Assembly: GCF_024244095.1 (NCBI RefSeq)
Contig: NW_026250677.1
Span: 1-64,000, forward strand
DNA length: 64,000 nt
Direction of reading: 5' to 3'
DNA from: Nematocida homosporus
Lineage: Eukaryota > Microsporidia
Shown: piece after piece, positions 57,487-64,000 of the stretch
How the letters are laid out: every line of letters begins with the position of its first letter
How positions within the stretch are numbered: position 1 is the first letter of the stretch
Position numbers and translations under genes: made by a program
Notes under the pieces: generated by a model
Told to the model about the DNA's origin: nothing
Seen by the model: only the letters and a program-made list of their open reading frames with translations
Database searches by the model: none

Positions 57487-57871
57487 GTTAGACCGGCCCA
57501 ATCAGCAAATTTTTATGGACCACCTCCAACGCGAACTCCTCCACCTCCTCCAATCTTCCTCCCAACGCACCGACCAACTCAATCACTCCAAAATCCAAAA
57601 ACAACCCTCACACCTTATTTTACTCCAACTAATTGAAGACTCCCTAGCTAAACTACATATCCATTACACTCTCGCCCAAGTCAAAGCCCAACTCTCCCTC
57701 CAACCCCCACCTCTCCAACTCCACAAAGACCTCAACCGACTCAATCTCTTACTTGATAGGACAAAAAAGGAAATAACAAATTACATCAAATCAAACCAAA
57801 ACGATCCTATCTCACCCGAATATTTATTACACGTCATCCAATCTCTCAATTACTCTCTTCTTATCAACTAA
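57485..57871 (+). CDS. small helical protein, head-to-head with RING gene
   Basis: 128 residues. Leu/Gln-rich, predicted coiled coil (LQRELLHLLQSSSQ and LNRLNLLLDRTKKEITNYI). An internal ATG at 57515 (MDHLQREL) would separate it from the RING start. 53 bp upstream of S24. No known family. The C-terminal stretch (DPISPEYLLHVIQSL) is faintly like Mediator-type helices, which is not enough to call. Likely real because the frame is open, C-rich at third positions like genuine genes, and of sensible length. Confidence 0.55.
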   Translation: MLDRPNQQIFMDHLQRELLHLLQSSSQRTDQLNHSKIQKQPSHLILLQLIEDSLAKLHIHYTLAQVKAQLSLQPPPLQLHKDLNRLNLLLDRTKKEITNYIKSNQNDPISPEYLLHVIQSLNYSLLIN

Positions 57872-57899
57872 TTTCACAATAGGACTAAACTGCTTATAC

Positions 57900-57924
57900 T
57901 TTTTTTAATATTTAACCCCAGTAA
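57900..57924 (+). promoter_or_regulatory. T-tract plus CCCC signal of S24
   Basis: T7 (57900-57906) then TTTAACCCCAGTAA directly before the ATG. Matches L37ae (CCCCAGTA-ATG). Confidence 0.6.
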
Positions 57925-58344
57925 ATGGCTACTAGTGTAAAGATACTAGAGAAAAGACAAAATCTACTCTTAGATAGAACTGAATTAGTCTTATCAGTTT
58001 ATCACCCACAAGGCTCAACTCCTACTAAGAAGGCAGTTGCTAAGCAAATTAGTGAACAATTAAATGTGGCCGTAGATAACATTATTGTCCGTGATTGTTC
58101 CACTCGTTTTGGAACTCATATCACTAGTGCAACGGCTAAAGTCTATACTAAGAAGGCTAGTTTAGAGAGAATTGAGCACAAGTTCGTTTTAGATAGGATT
58201 CTTAAGGAGACTGAAGGTAAGGAGGTAGTGAAGACACCACGTAAGATCAGGAAGGAGGAGAAGAATAAGAAGAAGAAGATCAGAGGAACTATGCAGGCCT
58301 ACCTCAAGAAGGCCACCAAACGACAGGAGAAGAACGGCGGTTAA
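57925..58344 (+). CDS. RPS24: small-subunit ribosomal protein S24 (eS24)
   Basis: 139 residues, normal length. NLLLDRTELVLSVYHPQGSTPTKKAVAKQI and RDCSTRFGTHITSATAKVYTKKAS are family signature segments; the C-terminus is a Lys/Arg-rich tail. Part of the 40S subunit. TAA lies in TTAAATAAAC, so AATAAA overlaps the stop. No intron. Confidence 0.95.
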   Translation: MATSVKILEKRQNLLLDRTELVLSVYHPQGSTPTKKAVAKQISEQLNVAVDNIIVRDCSTRFGTHITSATAKVYTKKASLERIEHKFVLDRILKETEGKEVVKTPRKIRKEEKNKKKKIRGTMQAYLKKATKRQEKNGG

Positions 58345-58593
58345 ATAAACAGGTTAAGTTAATATTGTATTAGGTGGGGTGGTATTTAGATAAGATAAGT
58401 TAAGATAAGATAGTATTAGTACTTTGCCTAACTCAATATGTAGTGAAGTTAAGTTATCTCTTTAGTTGAGTTGTGTTAAGATAAGATTGGATTGAGTTAG
58501 CTGAGTAGTGGATGGATTGGTATATGTAGGGGTTAAGTTGGTAATAAATGGCGTAATGGTTTGGATGGTGTAATAATATGACGTTGTAATACT

Positions 58594-58839
58594 ATGACGT
58601 TGTTTATCTTTAAAATTTACATGTTGGAGGTAGCCACATGGCGGAATGGTGGTCTTTTATGGAAGATTAGGCCTTATTTGATTCTTGTTATCTTGGGATA
58701 TGTTGGAGTGGTGGTGGCTATGCAGTTTACGGGTTGGGTGGTGCGCTTGTTGGCTATTGGAATGCGAGTGGTGGTGGCTGTGCTGGTTTTTCTGGTTTTA
58801 CTTGATATAAGCATTCGTATTGGATCGGGTGAAGAGTAA
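58594..58839 (+). CDS. small two-TM protein
   Basis: 81 residues. Two hydrophobic segments (about 26-46 and 50-74) with an N-terminal polar stretch and an acidic end. ATG 58594; the in-frame ATG 58621 is an alternative. The body codes for Val/Leu-rich helices with no family match. The gene has the G/T-rich codon bias of nearby genes (S24, helicase start). Could be a small ER or mitosomal membrane protein or a chance ORF. Confidence 0.45.
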   Translation: MTLFIFKIYMLEVATWRNGGLLWKIRPYLILVILGYVGVVVAMQFTGWVVRLLAIGMRVVVAVLVFLVLLDISIRIGSGEE

Positions 58840-59124
58840 GTACTTGGTTGAGTTGAGTTAAGTTGATGTGGTGTTAAGTTAAGTTATGTTGAGTTTGAGT
58901 CGGTGAGGTGTTCGTAAAGTATTAGTAAAGTATTAGTGAATCACTAGATCTTAGCTCAACTTACAATATAGTACACCAACTTAACTCAATCTTAACTCAA
59001 CACAACCCAATACCAACTCAAACTTAACTTAACCCAAACATAACCCAAACTCAACTCAATCCAATCTTATCTTAACACAACTAAATCTTATCTTAAACTC
59101 ATGACAATTGGAGTTTGAAAAGCT

Positions 59125-61473
59125 ATGCTGGATATTTTGGCGAAGTGGCGACGGGGCCGAGAAGAAGAAGTGCGAGAACAGTGGCGGGAAAGGGGAGAGA
59201 TGCAAGTTCCTAGAGGATGTGTGCAGACGGAAGGAGAAGACTGGATAATGGTTGAGGCAGAAGTTGGCATAAAAGAAGGAGTGGGTGTATTAGTGAGTGA
59301 TTTGGGTGCGGAAGTAAGTGCATACTTTGGATTTAAACGGTTTAATCGCGTTCAATCAGAAGTAGTGGGGGTGGTATTTCAGACAAACAAGAACTTGCTG
59401 GTGTGTGCCCCAACGGGTACAGGTAAGACTGAAATTGGGATTTTAGCGATAGTAAGAGAGTATAGAGAGAAAGGAACAGGAATGCGTTTGGTTTATTTAG
59501 GACCAACTAAAGCACTGTTGCAAGAAGTAGCTGGGAAAGTGCAGGAAAGATTGCCTGGATTGGTTTGTTTGTTAGATACTTCCGATCAAAAGGTTAGAGA
59601 TTATCAGGATTTCAATGTACTGTTTACCACGCCTGAGAAGTTTGATCTGCTGACTGGGAAAGATAGAATTAGTTATGATGTGTTGGTGGTTGATGAGATT
59701 CATTTATTGGGTGAGAAGAGAGGAGGTATTCTGGAAAGTGGAATTATTAGGGCTAGAGAAAAGAATAGTCGGATTATTGGATTGGGGGCGGCTGTGCCCA
59801 ATTATCGTGAGATAGCTGAGTTTATTGGGGCTGATTTAAAGGATGCTTTTTGTTTTGGGGCTGCTTATCGTGAAGTAAAGATGGTTTATCGGGTGGTGGG
59901 TATGCGATCGGGAAAGACTGCTGAGAAAGTGCTGCTATCTAATCTTCAAGGACGTAGTTTGGTTTTTGTTTCGGCTAAAGAAGATACCTTTGGTTTGGCT
60001 AGTTTATTGGCTCGAGATAGAGTAGAAGTAGTTCAGGAAAAGGTCTGGGAATGTTTAGGACTGGAGTTTGGGTTAGATACGCCGGAACTAAACCAAGTTA
60101 AGAGTTTGCTGCTTCGGGCGGAGTATACGAGTGTTTTTAAAGGAGTAGGCGTTCATAATAGTGGTATTCCTAAACTAGTTCGTACGGCTATAGAGAAGCT
60201 GTTTAGTGCGGGTGTGATTGATATTATTTGTGCTACTGGTACTCTAGCGACTGGTGTTAACTTGCCGGCAGATACAGTGATAGTTTATGGTACGGCTTTG
60301 TATAAAGAAGAAGTTGGCTGGACAGAGTATACTTTTGGTGAGATAGCTCAGATGTGCGGTCGGGCGGGCCGGAAAGGTATTACGCCTAAAGGCACGGCTG
60401 TAGTTATTACGGATGAGAAGAATCTTATCTTGTATGCTAAAGCTGTGCTATTTCAGTTTCCAATTGAAAGTTGTTTGCCGGCGACTTTACCAACAAGACT
60501 TCTTTATGAAGTAGCTACGGGTCGTAATACACTTGAACAACTTAGTGCTTGGCTGCAAAAGAGCTTCTTCTTTATTCGCGCTCGAAATGATCCTGTTTTT
60601 AGTGCTTGGACTGATAAGCAAAACCGGCTAATTCAAAGCCTTATTGACTACTTGGTTGACTTAAGAGTTATTTGTCTCGCCGAAAGTGGCTCTCATTCTA
60701 TGAACAATTCTTATCGGTTAACCCAATTGGGTCAAACGGCTTTTGTCTTTTATGTTGATCCTGAAACTCTCGTTAAATATGCTCAGCTTCTGAATGCTTT
60801 TCAACAATCGGGCTTAATAACCGATTTAGGCGACATTCTTTTGATTCTTTCAACGGCTGAAGAGTTTCAACACCTTAGTATTTTACCTAAAGATCAACCA
60901 GTCTGGCAAACTTTAACTGCCCATTTACCCTATCCTATTAAAACTGCCGACCATCCAACCATGGCTTTGATTAGAACAATTGCGTCACCTCGGCCTAAAG
61001 TATCTTATATTTTCCAGCTCTGGGTATCTTCATTCTCTTCATCTCCTCCAGTTCTCCCAGCAAGTATCTTCTCATCACTATCTTTCCTTTCCTTTGCCCT
61101 CCCGCGTTTAGTCCATGCTCTTCAAGCTCTTGCTCTAGCCCAGCATCATCAAGCCCTCTTCCCCATTCTAGATTTGGCTAAAACTCTCACCCACCAGCAA
61201 TGGAAGTACTCCTACCTCGCCAAATCCTCTTTAACTGGTTCTAGTCCTACCTATACCCACAACTCACCTACCAGCATTACTATCCAACTGCCCCAGCCAT
61301 CAACCTCTACTCTAATTGCCATATCTACACCGACCTCTCCATCCCTTATATCTGCTACCATTACCTCTCACTCAGTTTTTACTCTGACTATTCCCGCTAC
61401 CCGCCCCCTACTTCTCCGCCTTGAATCACTTAGTTTCTTCCACCACCCCATCATTCTCCCGATCACCCACTGA
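59125..61473 (+). CDS. Ski2-like helicase of the Brr2/Slh1 type, single cassette
   Basis: 782 residues. Motif I is APTGTGKTE (Lys101), motif II is DEIH (190-193), motif V is TGTLATGVNLPADTVIVYGT, and motif VI is QMCGRAGR (409-416). Spacing and the segments HLLGEKRGGILE and VPNYREIAEFIGAD match Brr2/Slh1 (ASCC3) and, less, Mer3. Motif III, normally Ser-Ala-Thr, reads Gly-Ala-Ala (221-223). One RecA pair plus winged helix and a Sec63-like ratchet fit in 782 residues, versus two cassettes and about 2,000 residues in Brr2. It may remodel U4/U6, or act on ribosomes or DNA. The 3' end is strongly C-rich. Confidence 0.82.
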   Translation: MLDILAKWRRGREEEVREQWRERGEMQVPRGCVQTEGEDWIMVEAEVGIKEGVGVLVSDLGAEVSAYFGFKRFNRVQSEVVGVVFQTNKNLLVCAPTGTGKTEIGILAIVREYREKGTGMRLVYLGPTKALLQEVAGKVQERLPGLVCLLDTSDQKVRDYQDFNVLFTTPEKFDLLTGKDRISYDVLVVDEIHLLGEKRGGILESGIIRAREKNSRIIGLGAAVPNYREIAEFIGADLKDAFCFGAAYREVKMVYRVVGMRSGKTAEKVLLSNLQGRSLVFVSAKEDTFGLASLLARDRVEVVQEKVWECLGLEFGLDTPELNQVKSLLLRAEYTSVFKGVGVHNSGIPKLVRTAIEKLFSAGVIDIICATGTLATGVNLPADTVIVYGTALYKEEVGWTEYTFGEIAQMCGRAGRKGITPKGTAVVITDEKNLILYAKAVLFQFPIESCLPATLPTRLLYEVATGRNTLEQLSAWLQKSFFFIRARNDPVFSAWTDKQNRLIQSLIDYLVDLRVICLAESGSHSMNNSYRLTQLGQTAFVFYVDPETLVKYAQLLNAFQQSGLITDLGDILLILSTAEEFQHLSILPKDQPVWQTLTAHLPYPIKTADHPTMALIRTIASPRPKVSYIFQLWVSSFSSSPPVLPASIFSSLSFLSFALPRLVHALQALALAQHHQALFPILDLAKTLTHQQWKYSYLAKSSLTGSSPTYTHNSPTSITIQLPQPSTSTLIAISTPTSPSLISATITSHSVFTLTIPATRPLLLRLESLSFFHHPIILPITH

Positions 61474-61893
61474 TCAACTCAATACCAGCACTAACTACTA
61501 TAAGTTACACAGTCATTCCAATCCCCAGCACTAACTCAGTACTATACAGACAATCTTTTGATTACCTGTTTAGTGATAGTATTTTCTCTCCAAACTTAAA
61601 TATCTCTTATCCACTACTGTTTAAAGGGACAACCATGCGATTTGGTTTGATAAAAGACAAACAGGCTATCACAATGGCCTATTGGAATACCTGCTTAAGC
61701 CTATTCCGAAAATTAGAAAGATAGCCCATATTTTTAGCAAGTACACTTTATGACGTCATCAAGACCGACAACATAAAAATATTCATAGATAAGACATTGT
61801 CGTAATAGCATTTAATAAATTTGCTGTGGTATCTTAATTTCCCAGACTAAATACCTTAATACGCGAAGTATTGGGATAGACCTAGTCAGAATA
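61474..61893. other. convergent spacer
   Basis: Unique A/T-rich sequence with short A/C-rich stretches. AATAAA on the plus strand near 61812. No gene or RNA seen. Confidence 0.5.
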
Positions 61894-63156
61894 TTAAATG
61901 CAGATGAATCTACGTTTCGTCTGTTTGAAAGAACCAGATATTTTAACTTTATCGACTGAAATTCCAACTCTTTTATAGAGTTGCCGAGTGTAACATCTCT
62001 TATAAAAGTCCAAAGAAAGGCGTGGTAGATCAGCTGTAGCCTTTAAATAGATCTTTTTGGCAAATATTCGAGATTCGACAGGTTCGCGCTTTTGAAGAGA
62101 TTCAATAGTCTTTTGATAGGTTTGTGAAACGATTTCAATGCCTGAAATAGCATAAACTCGGACCTTACTCGGATTGTTGTTAGCCAAATAATCAAGAAGA
62201 TACCATGGCATATGCAGGGTTAGTTTTGGATGTTTAGATATGGGTTTCTCAAGGCCAGTCAAAGTTAGTTTTAGACCGTTGTCTGTAAATGCGATCATTC
62301 TACATTTAGGAGGCAAGTTTTGGAGCACTGTGAGATCAAGAGTAAGAACTTTCGGTAGATCACTAAAGACAATAGTATAGTTCTTTGTTAGAGGTAGTTG
62401 CATAAGATAAGAAAGGTATTGGTAGCTATCAACCTTCAAGATAACTTTTGTAATTGGGCGCAGCAGTATAATACCACTATCTAACACATTCATAAGCCCG
62501 CCATAATTGCTCGTTGAGAAGACTACCTCACATGTTGACTCGGCATTAGCATGCTGGATTGTATTCTGTGCTTCGGTCAGACGAGCATTTGAATCTACTG
62601 ATCCGATTAATTGAAGGGCCTCTTTAGAAATCCTATAACTAGTCGGTTTTTCGCAGTCAAGCATATTAACAACGCGAGATAGGATTTGTATGTTGGCCGA
62701 GGGACAGCTTATATTATCTGATGTGTAGTTGACAACGGCGGAGCCAGCTTCAATAAAGGCTATCTCTCTTAAAGATTCTAAAGCTTGCATAGCCTCTTCT
62801 TCAGTTGAATAATGAGGCAAAGAGAATTCGATAGAAGAGCCAAGTGCTTCAACCACATATTTAGGAACATTTCGAAGCGCATTGGGGTTAGAGCTGCGTT
62901 TTTGTTGTTTCGTAGGAATGTGACGTCTAACTTTGCAGGCTGTTGTTGATGGACTAAACTCAAAGCCAAGTGTCTTTAAAGTTTCCATTATTTCATCTGA
63001 ACTCGGTAAACTTTCTATTGGATCTACAGCTTCTGCCGCACAAATAACAAAGTTCAACAACCCAAACAAGACACATAAACCACCAATCCAGCACTTAATT
63101 TCTTTAAAACGCCCAGCTTGATTAGGCCGAGCAGTAACCATCCATTGAGTAAACAT
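61894..63156 (-). CDS. truncated paralogue of the 1130-residue membrane/secreted protein
   Basis: 420 residues from ATG 63156 (TTG 63231 rejected). A hydrophobic segment (about 20-37, WIGGLCVLFGLLNFVICA) matches residues 60-76 of the 11328-14720 protein. The alignment continues: EFSLPHYSTEEEAMQALESLREIAFIEA, NIQILSRVVNMLDCE, LTLTGLEKPISKHPKLTLH, then it stops (RRFICI) at the position of about residue 480-500 of the longer copy. So only the N-terminal part remains. A C-terminal fragment of the family lies on the other strand 460 bp away. Function unknown; it may be a shortened secreted form or a decaying gene. Confidence 0.72.
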   Translation of the reverse strand: MFTQWMVTARPNQAGRFKEIKCWIGGLCVLFGLLNFVICAAEAVDPIESLPSSDEIMETLKTLGFEFSPSTTACKVRRHIPTKQQKRSSNPNALRNVPKYVVEALGSSIEFSLPHYSTEEEAMQALESLREIAFIEAGSAVVNYTSDNISCPSANIQILSRVVNMLDCEKPTSYRISKEALQLIGSVDSNARLTEAQNTIQHANAESTCEVVFSTSNYGGLMNVLDSGIILLRPITKVILKVDSYQYLSYLMQLPLTKNYTIVFSDLPKVLTLDLTVLQNLPPKCRMIAFTDNGLKLTLTGLEKPISKHPKLTLHMPWYLLDYLANNNPSKVRVYAISGIEIVSQTYQKTIESLQKREPVESRIFAKKIYLKATADLPRLSLDFYKRCYTRQLYKRVGISVDKVKISGSFKQTKRRFICI

Positions 63157-63619
63157 AATTGAAAATTCAAAATTTCCCAATAAGGAAAAAAAACAGCCAG
63201 AAGTGATAAGAATTTGAAATTGAGTGAACAAGAGAGATATGAGGAAAAAGTAACAGACTTTTTCTTACAGAAATGGCCAGGCAATAACGAGACTAGAACT
63301 AGTTAGGTGGTAGCGATGAAATCTAAGAAGACTTACTAGATGAATAGAAGTTGTTAAGTTAGTACCGGCTGAAGTAAATTGGGTTAGTATTGGGTTGGTG
63401 TCCTTTTCATAGGCACTATATTGTGTATTGTTGTAATAGAGTTTTGGGTTAGTATTAGATCTGTAGCGATTAGATAGTCGGTCGATTTTTAAGTAAATGT
63501 TGTTGATGTTTCTTGTGGATTATTATACTTATATGAACAGACTGATTTTCTCTAATTGGGCTTGAATTTAGTGTGACTACTGCCAAATTGATCAAAACAC
63601 GATGATATAAAGTGTTGCC
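63157..63619. other. spacer between inverted family fragments
   Basis: Contains a palindrome TTTCCCAATAAGGAAA (63173-63188), 17 bp upstream of the minus-strand ATG, similar to the element near the USP genes, and a GGGTTAGTATTGGG array at 63380-63450. No gene seen. Confidence 0.55.
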
Positions 63620-63988
63620 GTGTTGGGCTGTCGGATTATATTAGAGGACGAAAACTCAAACAGCACTTCTACTGTGCTGGGACTCAACCAGTATCATAAG
63701 AGTTTACTAATGAATGTCGACAGCTCAACCATCGAGTTCACTGCAGTAGCATCAGCAACAGTACTCCGGCTCTTAACTTGTCTTGATCAAGCTACTACAC
63801 CTATTGCCGAGCAGGCACGTACCAAATCATCTTTCAAAATGATCATAGATAATATTGATGCCAACAAAACAAAGCCTCATGAAATTGTGTGTCCCGTATG
63901 TCTCGATAGTCTTTGTGACGATCCAAAAGACGAGAACGCAACGACAGAAGATAATACTAACCCAATACTAACCCAATACAACAAGTAG
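63620..63988 (+). pseudogene. C-terminal fragment of the 1130-residue protein family
   Basis: Only GTG or an internal ATG (63710) is available as start. The frame encodes FTAVASATVLRLLTCLDQATTP...EIVCPVCLDSLC, which aligns with FTAVSLALAARFLAQPDQTTNP...HIKCPECHRVLC of the 11328-14720 protein (about residues 965-1018), including the Cys-x2-Cys pair. The last residues (NTNPILTQYNK) are read from the AATACTAACCCAATAC intergenic array, so the original end is lost. It is inverted relative to the 61894-63156 partner, as if one copy was split by an inversion. Not a complete gene. Confidence 0.65.
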
Positions 63989-64000
63989 TGGCAAACCTAA

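Noticed and set aside
56692..57636. plus-strand 314-residue Thr/His/Ile-rich ORF opposite the RING gene
   Set aside because: It is the antisense shadow of the Ser/Asn/Val repeats; the minus strand encodes a proper RING-H2.
58630..58710. tRNA-Leu/Ser-like A-box (TGGCGGAATGGTGG)
   Set aside because: No B-box (GGTTCGAnnCC) follows within 100 bases, no acceptor stem pairs, and the stretch lies in an open reading frame.

Overview
The window looks like nuclear DNA of a microsporidian (a spore-forming, genome-reduced relative of fungi). The evidence is mixed and indirect. All convincing genes are eukaryotic and use the standard code, and nearly all are single uninterrupted ORFs. Several housekeeping proteins are at or below the family's minimum length: a 69-residue Yju2/CWC16 core, a 186-residue Ulp1 that is only the protease domain, a 60-residue S30 without a ubiquitin-like leader. 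Ribosomal-protein genes start immediately after a T-tract plus CCCC signal, AATAAA signals overlap stop codons, and there are families of secreted ricin-B-like (beta-trefoil) proteins of the kind seen in microsporidian spores. I cannot name the species. Unlike the most compact microsporidia, spacers here are long (0.3-1.2 kb) and filled with degenerate arrays built on AATACTAACCC / GGGTTAGTATT.

Layout. 0.6-10.5 kb: a spore-protein-like island of seven secreted or candidate structural proteins. Three are short beta-trefoil proteins, three have a beta-trefoil head and a long Pro/Gly/Met/Asn/His-rich tail, and one is a small Met-Pro-Ser repeat protein. 10.7-17.4 kb: ribosomal protein L37ae, a 1130-residue membrane/secreted repeat protein with a C-terminal Cys-pair module, and full-length glutamate-cysteine ligase. 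17.6-23.1 kb: two paralogous membrane-anchored ubiquitin proteases flanking an inactive-looking retroelement-type integrase gene. 23.4-29.4 kb: two unrecognised proteins, importin-alpha, a small membrane protein, and a GPAT3/4-type acyltransferase. 30.1-38.3 kb: four copies of an eight-TM membrane protein with shared promoter elements, plus an unrecognised 604-residue protein. 38.7-40.3 kb: 5S rRNA and a very compact cluster (Yju2 core, small Tim, Ulp1, a small Ctf8-like ORF). 40.8-49 kb: NSUN2/Trm4-type RNA methyltransferase, a Cys-repeat membrane protein, Sm D2, a secreted protein, CTP:phosphocholine cytidylyltransferase, S30, and a Med4-like protein. 49.4-61.5 kb: an oversized RCC1, thymidylate synthase, another beta-trefoil protein, a RING-H2 protein head-to-head with a small ORF, S24, a small membrane protein, and a Brr2/Slh1-type helicase. 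61.9-64 kb: a truncated paralogue of the 1130-residue protein, with a fragment of the same family's C-terminus on the opposite strand.

How the genes fit together. Importin-alpha and RCC1 belong to the Ran-dependent nuclear import cycle. Sm D2, Yju2 and possibly the Brr2-like helicase are spliceosomal, which suggests splicing is retained. The GPAT-type acyltransferase and cytidylyltransferase belong to glycerolipid/phosphatidylcholine synthesis. A small Tim chaperone implies protein import into a mitosome-like organelle. No tRNA gene, CRISPR array or intact transposon was seen.

Many listed starts were moved from non-ATG codons to the first supported ATG. A TATA-like box typically lies 20-35 bp upstream of that ATG and helped decide starts.
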